From Marthasterias glacialis (taxonomy: Eukaryota; Echinodermata; Asteroidea; Forcipulatida; Asteriidae), in the NCBI GenBank assembly GCA_911728455.2, contig OU452240.1, positions 9,133,352 through 9,197,351 on the forward strand: a stretch of DNA of 64,000 nucleotides. The letters are read 5' to 3'. A model generated the notes under the pieces. The model worked only from the letters and a program-made list of their open reading frames with translations, searched no databases and was not told where the DNA came from. The translations under genes were made by a program, and so were the position numbers. The number at the start of each line of letters is the position of its first letter. The stretch's first letter is position 1. Positions 48,106 through 59,338 of this stretch are shown piece by piece.

Positions 48106-51100
48106 CTGAGAAGACAAAAAGGTAATGAACATGAGCTAGGGTCAAATTCTTTAACATTCAATATTAACACATGTTGGTGAAACTATCCCAACTGTTAAAA
48201 GGCAGCTATGAGGAGCGGACCTGAAGATTTGTTTTGCCCCCTCCCCCTGCCCCCTTGTGAGCATGTACAATTTGTCCCTTCAAGTGAATGTTTCCAGTCA
48301 CCTTAGACTTTTAACTTACACTGCCAAAAAATTCAAACTTTTGTTGAAAATCGGAAACTGATAACACTGGATATATCCACTATGGCGTAGTGAAAGGGGT
48401 GGGGAGGGGGTGGCGAAAGCCAATTTTGTTGACTGACATTACCATTTTTAGAATTTAAAAACATCGTAAATTCTGCCGGACACATGTTCAACCTCAGCTC
48501 TAAAAACGCTGCTGAAACTATTTTGCTTATTTCCCCTGAATGAAACACCAGAATTTTAAGCAATAAATAAAATAAATAAACCATGCCAAAACTTGTAATC
48601 TTTGTGTTGTGCACATTTGAAATTGATTTAATTCCACACATACAGAGCTAAGTCTTGACAATGCCCAGGGCCAGGCCCTGGGAAACCTTGGAAGATTAAG
48701 ATGCTCTTTTGTGCAATCTTAGCATTTCTGGGTGTTTTTTTAAACCCAAAATAGTTTGAATTGTTTGTGATTTCGATCTTTTGAGCAAAAAATGTGTAAC
48801 GCTACAGAGATTGATAGAGTGCAACTATCTATTTAAAAAAAAACAGGATTTATCCTTTTCAATGATAACTGATCGCACGAAATCAAAATGCCGATATAAC
48901 ATAATCACACATAAAGATTCAATATTCCTATTTCTTGTGGTTACTGAGAAGTCTTGACATTGGGTAGCAGGACACCCTTTCCTTAATGGCAATCAGCACA
49001 TCTATGCAACTTCTCACAAGCTTTCCCATCATGAATGCCATGGCATAATGTTCATTGCTTTTTATAAAAACGTTGGTAAAGTTTCATTCGGCACACACAG
49101 GTAAAATCCTCACTGCATTGATATAAAAAAAAGAGTCCTTTCTCCTTCACTTTGGACCTCATATTGCATGAGTGTTGGCAGCCATCTTGGAAACACTGTT
49201 TCTACACCGGCTCCCCATCAAACATATTTTTATGTCATGTCCATATCTCGTACTGGTACCCAATGCTTGTGCATATGGACATGAAGTGTGGGAACCAGAG
49301 CAGAAACATGCTTGTGTTTTTTTAAGGTGGGAAGTTCGAAATTTGTAATCTAAAAGGCTTTTTTAAAGGACAAATTTGAAATTCGTAAATTTAGTAAGGG
49401 CACTTGTTAGACATTTTTTGCAATAGTTGGCAGCTATAAAGTACCAACCTATGTTTACAGATGCCAAATGACCTAAACCAAACTGTCCTAATGAGTAAAG
49501 TGTTAGTACAAACTACATGTACAGCTGTACTTACTTTCCACCTCCCAAAAAGAATAACCCGCCTGTTCTTTGTATTTGATGTCTTTGATGGCTTGCTGCA
49601 GGTCTGTTGATAAATTTGGTTCTGGTAGGTTGTCCAAAATTATTGTTGAGTTTATGGGCAGTATCTTCCACACCTTTTGTTTGTCTTGTGTTGTGAGCTG
49701 TTTATATTCTCCGATCCATTTATATTCTTCTGGTCTCTCTGAATTCCATTTTACATAACTTCTTTCTATGTCCAGAATGATGATTGCCTGCAATTGAAAT
49801 AAACAAAAAAAAGTAAAGCCTGCGGTGAGCATTCGAGCATGAACTCATGTAAATATACTGCGGTTTTAAAAATCCTGTAAGCCACAAATTTGTGGACCAC
49901 GTCAGTCTTTTTTTTTCTTCTACTTCACTGGCAACTGAAGAGAGGTACAAAAGTGCTGGTCACGCAAACGAATCACATAAATGTTATCCACGGTAACACT
50001 CTGGATACTATGGTAACAAATTGTTCCATAATTTTGGTATTTCGGGATTAATAACTTTCAAAGAGGAACATAGCAGCAACAAAATAACAAAATATAACTT
50101 TTTTAAGGGTTTTCTTTGTTTTTTGGTCATTCAAAAATTCATGAAACTTAACAAATTTTTCTGCATATAGGGTCATTCTGTGTCAAATCATCACGCCATC
50201 AGGGGTCAATCTCACAGATTGTCTTTAAATTTGCTGAATTAGTTTGGTCCTATGAAAAAACTCTGAAACCCAAATTTGAGCATTCTGGGTCCTGTGGTTT
50301 GTGAGATACAGGTCATTGAACTTTTGACCTTGTGTTTTTTCACCATAACTTCTGACACTTGTATCCCCCAGTTATGAATGTTGGACAAAGATTAATTTTA
50401 GCTGAAATTAAAGCTCTTGATACATCAAATTAACTTATTTGCAAATATTTAAAAATAATCAAAAATTCAGTTGGAGGTTGTAAAAAATAAACTTTGAACC
50501 TTGACCCCTCGCTGCAACTTCAATTTTTTATTTTATTTTTTTAAAAGAAGGCGGTGTTGAACAGGTGTTGCCAGTGATCACACCAAACATAAAAATGGGA
50601 CCTCCATAGATTTAGATGGGACATAAGTTTCTATGTGGAAAGTATACTGAAAAGACATTAAAACGTGCACATTTCAATGGCATGCACACAAACATGTAAA
50701 TGTATAAACATGGTTTGAAACTAGATTTGTATTTGACTCTAAATTTTTGATAATAATGTGAAATCACACTGGCCATGCAACTGTTGCATTGTCTGGGTGG
50801 TGGTTGATCAATGGCAACCGAGGCCTTCATTCGGCAAAACTTGCAAAAAAATTGAAATTGCGGCTCTCGAGGGGTCAAGGTTCAAATTTTATTTTGCACA
50901 AAATAGTCCCGGTCACGACACTTGTGTCCTTGAACAAGGCACTTAACCATAATTGCTCCGTAAAAGTTGGGGGTAGAGCCTTCTACACTACCAGCCAGGC
51001 TTCTGATGGATAATACCCAAGCCTACATCGTTACAGACTGTAAAGGGGTTTACCCTGTTTCAGCCCCAGGAGTAGGTGGCAGGGGCCCCTGGGAAAACTG

Positions 51101-54100
51101 TTGATTTGTAGCCCACACCTCCAGTGGCTTACTGGCCTTGTGTGTCTGGGGACTTCCATAAAAAAAAAATAATAAAAAAAAAACCAACTGAATTTTTTTT
51201 TTTTTTTTTTTAAATATTTGTAAATAAGTTAATTTAATGTACATGTATCAAGAGCTTTAATTTAAGCTAAAAATAATCTTTGTCCAACATTCATAACTGG
51301 GGGATGTGACAAGCCTCAGAGGTTATGTTGAAAATACGCAAGGTCAAAAGTTCAATGACCTGTATCTCACAAACCACATGACCCAGAACGCTCAAATTGG
51401 GGTTTCAGAGTTTTCTCATAGGACCAAACTAATTCAGCAAATTTAAAGACAATCTGTGAGATTGACCCCTGATGGCGTGATGATTTGACACGGAATGACC
51501 CTATAACATAACTGAAATCCAAATATTTATCGCAAACAAACTTATATGCAAAACATCCAAACTTTATGTGTGTTTTTGTGCCACTAACGCATACCCAGCA
51601 TGCCCATACGGATGTGCAGGCTTTATGTGTACATGTACAAGTGAGGATCGATTCCATGCAAAATGCACATGAACATGATCATGAACTGCACAATCCTCGA
51701 GTGTCGAGTTTGTGGCATAGATCGCAGCTAGCATTTTTTCCCAGTTTGAAATTGTGATTCCCACTTCATTATTGTGAAGGAATCTTTTCTTTTTTTTCAA
51801 AAAAAAAAAAAATTATCATAAATTATTATGACAATGGCAATTTCGCACTACAGACAAAACAAATTTTGACAGCTACGTGTAGCTGCAACCATGAGCCATG
51901 CTGCAACATGCAACTCAACCTGAACCAGCAGATTTGCTGGCACCCCAACACTTGTTTTGAGTACTACACAATATTGGCTGCTGTCATCAAGCAGTCTTTT
52001 TTAGAACTCAGCCAGATGCTTTGGTGAAAGGTAAATAGAATGGATATTTCAAGAGAAAACATACCATTGGTACAATTATTTTATATAAATTATAATAAAA
52101 AAATTCTGCAAAAAGTCAATAAAGTCACATTTAAAAATATAATAGTTTTTTTTGTGAAATTAGCCATTTTCTCAATCTACACACACACACTTTCAAATTG
52201 AATGGCCCCTATCATGTTAACAAATAAAACCCCTCACTCACCCCATTTTCAAATATACTTTTGGCCTAATCAGCATGTATCAGGTCATTTGTTTAACTAT
52301 ATATTATGCTAATTACTACAATACATGTACTTACCTCTAACTTTACATTAGTCTTCTTATGTCTAATATTAGGATCTGTTATTGGCCCTCCTGCCCTCTG
52401 CAACATAAAAAGACACGTCTTGTAATTGTGTTACATGACCAAAATGTCTAGTGGCATTTGATTAGGGTATCTGTAGACATCTGTGTCTGTAGAATCTGGT
52501 GGCATTTGATTAAGGTGTCTTACAGCATGCACTCAATATGTCTACAAGATTATTCAAAAATATAAAAACAATACATGTATACCAACTGTAAAAAAGGTAG
52601 ACTTCCCATACATCCAAAGAGCAGCGACATGTACTTCATAATTTTAGTACTTAAACAGAACTTATCATTGATTTGTGGACGCTCAACTCATGTCGACCAT
52701 TTCTGTGGCCTTTGACTGGTTGTATCGATTTGAGAAAGTGATGAAAATTGATCAAATATGGACACAACCCTGACAAAAATGGGTGAAATCGCAAGTGTAT
52801 AGTGATTTTTAATCTGCCTTCGGATGGGGGCTATGTGTGCGCAACTACTGCTAACGTTATAAAATCATTGAACAGTGGCGTATTGACTATTGGCTACAAG
52901 GGTGCATTTTTCACATTCAAGAAACTGTCGATATATACATGTATCCTGATCCCATAAAGCATTCACACACTGGCTAATCTGGTTCCCAGACCAATTCACA
53001 AGAGTCGTTAGGGAATCTTTGGTCAGGCAGCCAGACAAATCTTGACAACCAAAAACTAGGCAGACCGTTCCTCACCGTCAGCATGGTTGTGGTCCCGACA
53101 GACATAGATTTGGAGCACAGAGTACAATTTATTACCTGGTAGGCACCTCTTCATCTCTGACATTATTGAGAAAACAGTAGGCAACTTTCAAGCTACATGT
53201 ATTTTGTGATGTTTTTGCAATCATTTTGAGCATTTTGTTTTGCTGGACATGCAAAAAAAAGCTGAATTGCTCTGCACACACTCGATTCTCCCTGGGGCTC
53301 TTGTACGACCGACAAAACCCCCAAATCCCCAAAAAAGAGTTCTACTAACTTAACTTCTACCAATAAACCAATGTCTACATGTGCTATAGAGCTATATATA
53401 TTGACTAGAGCGCTAAAAAATGCACAACCATTTTGAAGTCGCGCTGCACGCAGACATGTTTAGTCATTGTGCGTCATTGAAGAAAGATTTTAATTTTTAA
53501 AGAGCATTTCCCCACGAGCAATCTGTATGTCTTGTGTGCGCGCGTGTACATGTACGGCTGCATGATGACACAACTCAAGTACAAGTCACACTGAAGCTTG
53601 AAAACGACAATCGAGGGGTGAGGAGACGTGCCGGTGTCATAGGGTATTCTGTCCTAGGGTAATGTGTCCACCATACGGTAAAATAACATGGGCTGGAGGA
53701 GTTTATTCAAAAGAGGGCGCTATCAGAAGGAGTACACAATTCGCTGTAATGCTCAGACAGAATCTCCTGTCGGACAGAATCTCCTTCCACACCGGCACCA
53801 ACGAGACAGCTCCATGGCCGGCACTGACAAGAAACAACAATTTTGACTTTACAAAGAAGTTCAGAAAATAATATAAATAAATGTAGGCTATCATGATCTT
53901 AGCCAGTTTAGGCTAAATGTCTCTTTTATAAAAAGGGCCTACTTACGTCAATCTTTGAGTAAATGATGCAAAGTTCTTCCCTTCACTGCAGAAAATTAAG
54001 CGATGCAAGAAGAAAAAAAAATCGTCATGGCACGTACGTTCAAATGCGCACACGACGTGATGCACAAGCGCATGCAGTACTAGATACGCATGCACTGAGG

Positions 54101-56680
54101 TTAAATCACGCAAATTAACTGATTGCGCGTCTTATTTCCAGTATAAGTGATTCCATAACGCACGGAAAAGGAATAAAGCAGTGGTATGCAAATAGCTGTA
54201 ACCCAGCTAGATTTTAAGTTTTCCATAGGTTTGTACTTGTACAAACATGGATGCGCCCAGGCGGCTTCAACGTACGAACAATGCTAGCGCTCTAGTCTAT
54301 ATGTAGCTCTATGACATGTGCCCAGTTACTGGGCATGCTGGGTAGGGTCTAGCCCCATACTGGTGACAATACACTGGACTCCCTCCGTACCCTTGGCCCC
54401 AGCACAGCATCTACATGTACACAAACAGACCAAACATATTTTTTTTTAAATCCCATTTATCTCACCATGTGTAGACCCAGTAACTGGGGCGTACTCCTTT
54501 TTTGAGATTTTGACATTATCGGTGGTACTAGTGCCCAAGTCAGTAATGTACATGTATCGTCACCGACGCCATGAACTAACACCTTGTGTACAAAACCATA
54601 TTTTTTTCAGTTTTCAGTTTTTTACGTTTTTATACAACATTTGTCATGCCCTACAATTTCATGAAGTTTCAAATCTTCAAGAGCTTTACTTTTTTAATTA
54701 TAATAATTATGTATGGCAACATTTGCCCGGATTTGACAATCTTTGTTTTCACGAACTAGCACACAAATAACATTTACCATTGAAATGCACGGCGCGCACC
54801 ATACTCAAATGTGAACAAAACGATTCCACGAACTAGCACAAAACTTGTGCGCGAAGGACATGCACGCGCACGCGCCCATAAGTTTGCATTACTAATACAT
54901 TGGAGAGTGTTACTTCGTGAAATCGGAAATAGTCTATTTTGCTTGTTTTTCGGTTTCACGAACTAGGACGCACCTTTTTTCCTTTATTGCTTGTTAATTT
55001 AAAATGCAAAGCGGACAAAAGCAGTATGTTTATCAAGTTCAAAGCATCCAGATTCAGCAAAGGGAAAACTAGTTGAAAACACTCTGAAATTTTAAAGGAT
55101 AGTGGCGTTTTAAAAAGCGTTCAGCTTTAGACGCCGTTTTCTCTGATTGCTACTTTTTACTGTTGTCTACATGTGTGCTAGTTCGTGGTGTCAGTGACTG
55201 TATGTGGGAACTCTGACGAAGCGGATTTTTTTATGAATCAGACATCAGCTACTGTTTCCTAACAAAAAGGATTGTGTGTTCCCTGATGCCCTGGCTTGCA
55301 TATTGTTTTGCGCGGTCAAGACAGGATACCAGTCTTCATCAGCCAACACACAATCCACACTGTATAGAATTTTCCATTGGTCATGATTGGCCGAGCGCGC
55401 GATTCACATAGCTGGTATCCTGCGTTGACTGCGCAAATAAACATGCAAGTCATGGCATCAGCGAACACGCAATCCATTTTGTTAACAGTAGTTGATGTCA
55501 CGTAGTAGCAAAACGCAGATCGTAACAACTGCATTTTTAGATGGCCTAAAAAAATCATCGATTTGGCGGACAGAAAAAAATCATGAGTATAATTAAATGC
55601 ATTTTTATTTTATCTTTGATATCTTGACAAGCCAGTAGGCGATTTTCAAGCAAATCTGTTGAGTCTTTGTCGTAATTTTGACAATTTTTTAACAGATTCA
55701 TAAAAAAAATCTGCTTCGTCAGAGTTCCCACATTCATTACGGACTGGAGCGCTAGTACGACCGATAATGTCAAAATCTCAAAAAAGGAGTACGCCCCAGT
55801 TACTGGGTCTACACCACATGTATGATCAATCTCACTGTCATGACTGTTTGTTCAATGATGCAGACTATGATGAACATTGTATGATTACGAGTGCGTGTAC
55901 AAGAAAAAGTAGATCAGATCAAAAATTGTATCTGTTTAGTGTTTGCTCTGTTTGTTACACATGTGGTTCTTGGGCCAAGGACGGAGGGATTCCAGTGTAT
56001 TTTTGGCACCAGTGCTGTAGAATATTGGGGCTTGGATGTTACATGCACTGTGCATCGTCATCAAATTCAAGTTTCAATGTCAGATGTACAGCGACCAATT
56101 TCATAGAGCTGCTTATGCAGCAAATATTGCTTAGAAATGTTCTGCTAAGCAAAAATAAGCAGAATAACAGCCACAAATTGTACATCGGGAATGGTATTTT
56201 GGCTGGTAACCTTATTCTGATAAGCATAATTTTATTGTGCTTAGGCCTTAGCTCCTGTGTGCTTATTTTATAAGCAGCTCTATCAATTATCATTTAAGAT
56301 GTTTGTCTATGTTATAATATAACTTTGTATGAAATTGTGCCCAGGCCAGGCCTAAATAAAATTAACGGAAAGAAAGTCACTCATCATGACCAATAATAGA
56401 CCTTATGCGTCTGACGTCATGAGTCCTACAGAGACATGTACAACAGCGCCCTCAATGAGGTAAAAACGGCCGTAACTGCGTAAGTTTACTGTTATGTAGG
56501 AAAACGGCCGCCTGTGCATACCCTCTATGCCTAATAATATATTAATATCTTTTAATTTTAAGAGTAAAACATACTAAGATTGGTCGTAATAAATGAAAAA
56601 GTGTCGGAAATTACCTTCTTGACTAACCTCGGCTCACTGGTGCGTACTGAGCTTGTAGCCCTGGTAGTGGTAGACGCCAT
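47402..56680 (-). CDS. unrecognised five-exon gene, 396-residue protein, possible PD-(D/E)XK-like C-terminus
   Basis: Minus-strand exons 56680-56615, 53242-53136, 52395-52335, 49787-49535 and 48105-47402 have GT/AG sites and phases 0, 2, 0, 1 that all agree, giving one 1191-nt reading frame with stop. The N-terminus is Ser/Thr-rich (MASTTTRATSS). The middle contains AIIILDIERSYVKW and ILPINSTIILDNLPEPN. The C-terminal exon has VPDGTCKLIDGN, LLIESVKSG (Asp289, Glu303, Lys306) and YECCTDLTKQKELAGL, ending in a Lys/Leu-rich helix. The PD...E-x2-K arrangement is only suggestive of a restriction-nuclease-like fold. No signal peptide or membrane helix is seen, so it is probably intracellular. A decayed copy of the last exon lies at 57455-57640. 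Function unknown. Confidence 0.68.
48160..49500. other. intron 4 of the five-exon gene, nothing else seen
   Basis: Unique-looking AT-rich intron sequence. No repeat ends or further exons could be supported. Confidence 0.4.
49535..49787 (-). CDS. five-exon gene, exon 4
   Basis: The acceptor is TTCAATTGCAG and the donor GTAAGT. It enters in phase 0 and leaves in phase 1. It codes for AIIILDIERSY, LTTQDKQKVWKILPIN and YSFWEVE. Confidence 0.72.
50168..51507. mobile_element. element with about 300-bp inverted arms, interrupted by a SINE
   Basis: The left arm from TAGGGTCATTCTGTGTCAAA (50168) to about 50530 is inverted at about 50850-50904 and 51187-51507, ending GGAATGACCCTA. The SINE at 50905-51186 splits the right arm: the two sides join to complement ATTCAGTTGGAGG and TTGACCCCTCG of the left arm. 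The element lies in intron 3 of the five-exon gene. No transposase was seen. Confidence 0.78.
50905..51186 (+). mobile_element. 5'-truncated SINE with A-rich tail
   Basis: It starts GGTCACGACACTTGTGTCC and continues TTGAACAAGGCACTTAACC, the hallmark SINE tail also seen at 484-560 on the minus strand. It ends in an (A)n/AATAA tail. It has no A/B boxes, so it was truncated on insertion. Confidence 0.7.
52335..52395 (-). CDS. five-exon gene, exon 3
   Basis: It codes for AGGPITDPNIRHKKTNVKLE, with donor GTAAGT. The acceptor region is GCAGAG. Only the second AG keeps frame with exon 2, so a tandem acceptor is present. Confidence 0.6.
53136..53242 (-). CDS. five-exon gene, exon 2
   Basis: The acceptor is CATGTCCAG and the donor GTAATA. 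It reads QNKMLKMIAKTSQN, VAYCFLNNVRDEEVPT and ends in phase 2. Confidence 0.58.
53385..54313. mobile_element. hAT-like non-autonomous element, copy 2 (inverted)
   Basis: ACATGTGC flanks both sides (53377-53384 and 54314-54321), a perfect 8-bp target duplication. The ends are TATAGAGC and GCTCTATG. Most of the body matches 26097-27365 in reverse orientation (for example CTTCCCTTCACTGCAG, GGCGGCTTCAACGTACG). It lies in intron 1 of the five-exon gene. Confidence 0.85.
54345..56045. mobile_element. 1.7 kb element with long imperfect inverted arms
   Basis: Left arm 54345-54550 (ACACTGGACTCCCTCCGT, CCCAGTAACTGGGGCGTAC, GACATTATCGGTGG) is inverted at 55739-56045. The interior has several TTCACGAACTAGCAC repeats. 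A nested inverted repeat lies at 55268-55475. No ORF resembles a transposase. Confidence 0.75.
55268..55475. repeat. nested inverted repeat, about 64-bp arms
   Basis: GGATTGTGTGTTCCCTGATG to CAGGATACCAG on the left is mirrored by CTGGTATCCTG to GCGAACACGCAATCC on the right with about 80 bp between. It is a compact foldback within the 54345-56045 element. Confidence 0.7.
56093..56280. mobile_element. MITE with ATAGAGCTGCTTAT termini
   Basis: ATAGAGCTGCTTATGCAGC on the left is mirrored by TTTATAAGCAGCTCTAT on the right. AGCAAAAATAAGC repeats occur inside. Confidence 0.7.
56615..56680 (-). CDS. five-exon gene, exon 1
   Basis: ATG at 56680-56678 is in the context AAGATGG. It codes for 22 residues ending RLVKK, then donor GTAATT. 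It is the weakest exon because it is short. Confidence 0.5.
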
Positions 56681-57276
56681 CTTTATCTGAAAATTTTACA
56701 GCCCTAAAAAATATGCGTCTCTCTACTGCTGATGATGAGACTGACTTCATGGGTCCCGCGCGCCCCCCAGTCCCCGTGTAACAGCGCCCTCATTGAGGTC
56801 TAAACGGCTAGGCTATGCATACCTCTTTTGGTCGCTGACGTCGTATTTCTGTCCGCATTGTTGTTTTCCCATTTATTTTTTTAGTTTAACATTTTCATTT
56901 TCATTTTTTTAATTTTATTTCATCGTCCCAAGTTAGCAGTTATGCCCGCGAAAGAGGAAGGAATGTTCCCTCACCCGTCGTCCTCTGGACAGATGATAAT
57001 ATTTCCCACAATGTAAAAGAGTGAAAAAACACTCTTTTTGCTCGCCATACCACGCTTGCAAGGAGCCATAATTATGGCGGACATTTCTTTTTAGAGTGAA
57101 AAACATGTATTTTCACTAGATTCAGAGTGAAATTCACTGAATCCACTTTCACTCAAAAAAAAAAGAGTGGTGAAGAGTGAGTTTCACGTTCCAAAGAGCC
57201 TATTACCGACACCACTCTGCCCTGGCAAGCGCGAGTGAAATTTTCACTTTTTACAGTCATTTACAGAGTACTTCGC

Positions 57277-57360
57277 CCATTCGGTCTATATTTCCCCTTA
57301 AGTATATCATGTTACGGTCTATATTTCGCTCATTTGATCCATATTTCCCATTTGAAAAGA
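57277..57360 (-). repeat. inverted counterpart of the 46051 repeat
   Basis: CCATTCGGTCTATATTTCCCC is the exact complement of 46051-46072, followed by ACGGTCTATATTTCGCTC, which parallels the neighbouring unit there. Confidence 0.75.
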
Positions 57361-57454
57361 TGTTGCAGACATTTCTCATTCATTGGCTTGTACAGCTATT
57401 ACTGTTTTAATCTAAAACTGAATCAAATACCCCTCAAACATAGACAATGACAAA

Positions 57455-57640
57455 GCCATATTTCACAGATTCTACCAATAACACGTTGCCAGTTATCAAT
57501 AATCACATAATTTCCATCGGACACAAGGGTGTGTTTGTCAACTACGTCTCGGTGTTGCCGTGGGCCTTGGTGGGGTGTCCTGTTTTCTACTACCGTATGT
57601 GTACGTATTTGGTTATTATGAATGAAAACAGACAATTTTG
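57455..57640 (-). pseudogene. decayed partial copy of exon 5 of the five-exon gene
   Basis: TTCACAGATTCTA, AACACGTTGCC, ATCAATAATCAC and GTGTGTTTGTCAAC align collinearly with 47675-47760. The translation VVDKHTLVSDGN...IIDN parallels IVDKYTFVPDGT...LIDG. The Glu/Lys part is lost to mutation. It has the same orientation as the intact gene and lies upstream of its first exon. Confidence 0.7.
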
Positions 57641-57858
57641 ACCTTTCCTTCGGTCCAAACAGAAAGTGCGTCATTGAAAAAGTCTCTTGATAGGCCAATG
57701 TAGATACATTTTTTGTTTTCTTGTGTTGAATGTTTTGTATTTTTATTAAACGTATGTTTACATTAACGAAAACATGATTCATTTGGATACATTAACGTAA
57801 CCGGGACAGCTCTGTGATTGAGTGATTGTAATTTATAATCAACATCAGTTCTTGGTAT

Positions 57859-58812
57859 TATAGACCGGTTGCGCGACAATGTTGACATGCGGTCACGTGA
57901 CCTCCTATCTGGGCATAACGCATAGAGTTATAAAGAACTAGAGGGCGTACACACCATGCGACATGGCCCGACAAGGAGCATTTTTTGACCATTGAGAAAA
58001 TGGCGCGGACCATTTATTTACACTGGTTACTCAGCCGTTCACACAGCAGCCATTTTTTAAGTGGACATTCGTATGCAATTTGCCCATGGGGATTTTCGCC
58101 CATGGTGAGTCAGTGGAGCTCCGTGCGTGGCATAGTGAGTACACCCTCTAGTTCTATTATAACTCTATGGTATAACGCAATACAACTGATGGCAAAATAC
58201 GTGTAAAGAGATATGCCGTGACACGGAGTGACTACAAAAACAGTCGATTTCACTTTTGTTAAGTGATAAACTAGTTAATCAGCCCCTTTATTTAAATTAG
58301 TATGTTGTGACATTAATGTAAATCACATCTCTGTTTCATAATTTAACAGAATTCTAGTAAAAAGAGGTTTTTTAGCCATGCACTACCGGCGTCGGACAAC
58401 TATTTAGCCACCCGCCTGTTATTTTGTTTGTAATGTATGTAGGCCTAAATCACTGTAAAAAAAGGGGGGATAAAGAAGGTTGGAAAAGTGAGCATTAATA
58501 CCTAGCCTTGCAAAATTTCGAATAGGCAAAGGAGTCACACAGTTTTGAAAAGCAATTTCTTTTGATGATTTCAGCTTCATAACTTTGAAATTTTTGTGTT
58601 GAAAAGTGTGTGGTGATCGCTGTCGTCTGGCCTAACGTTCGGCGATCCGTCGTGCACTGTACACATCGTGCACATTTATACGTTACTTGTACAATTTTCA
58701 AGACCTGTTGGAACTGTCCTTATTGGCTTTATTCAGCCACTCGAAGGTCTCTGGTACAAACTCTTTATACCCAGAAAGGGTCACGTGATGCGGGTCGTGC
58801 AATCAGTCTATA
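57859..58812 (-). mobile_element. MITE family C, full-length copy with nested insertion
   Basis: TATAGACCGGTTGCGCGAC is mirrored by GGTCGTGCAATCAGTCTATA. The body matches 11108-11886 and 43809-44515 in reverse. It is interrupted at 57921-58169 by a small hAT-like MITE. Confidence 0.82.
57921..58169. mobile_element. 249-bp hAT-like MITE nested in family C
   Basis: The TIRs CATAGAGTTATA(A/T) and GAACTAGAGGG are mirrored at the right end. GCATAACG (57913-57920) and GTATAACG (58170-58177) are an 8-bp duplication with one change. The uninterrupted family C copy near 44470 carries the matching empty site. Confidence 0.85.
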
Positions 58813-58814
58813 AC

Positions 58815-59335
58815 GTAGTTGATGATAATAGCCTAAAATAGAGTGCGTCCTCTTTTGAGTTAATAACTTTCCAATAATGTTATCGTTGAAAAGGCCAGAA
58901 ATTTTACCTTTTCCATGATACCGTTTCCTTGGGACTTTTCATGTGTGTATAAATTATACTTCCTTTGACGGTTTGTGTTAAAATAAGTGAGGTTGCAATT
59001 ACTTGCGGGTCAAGCCATTTTTTTGCCACTTTCCTGGACTAAAAATCACCCATGAGGCTGTGCAAAGAAGAGTCACTAGTTCCTGTTTTACATAATAAAG
59101 TTTTTGAGTCCCTTAATATTATACGAACAACATCTCACTCAACTTAGCTTGCCCCTCTGTATTATAAGTGTTTTGTAGTCACGCGCCTTCACAGAGTGAC
59201 GTACATTCCTACTCTACTTACTAGAACCAAATACACGCAAAGTCGATCTTGGTCTTCAAACACAGACTCACCAGAACTAACTGACTCATGTAGGCCTACA
59301 CTTTTTTCCAGGGCGGATTTAATTTGTTTTCTTGA
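58815..59335. other. no gene recognised
   Basis: No exon or repeat end is supported between the family C copy and the LINE tail. Confidence 0.4.
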
Positions 59336-59338
59336 AGT

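Noticed and set aside
55767..56273. 168-codon ORF on the plus strand
   Set aside because: It runs through the right arm of one inverted-repeat element into a MITE; no domain, and the composition fits chance.
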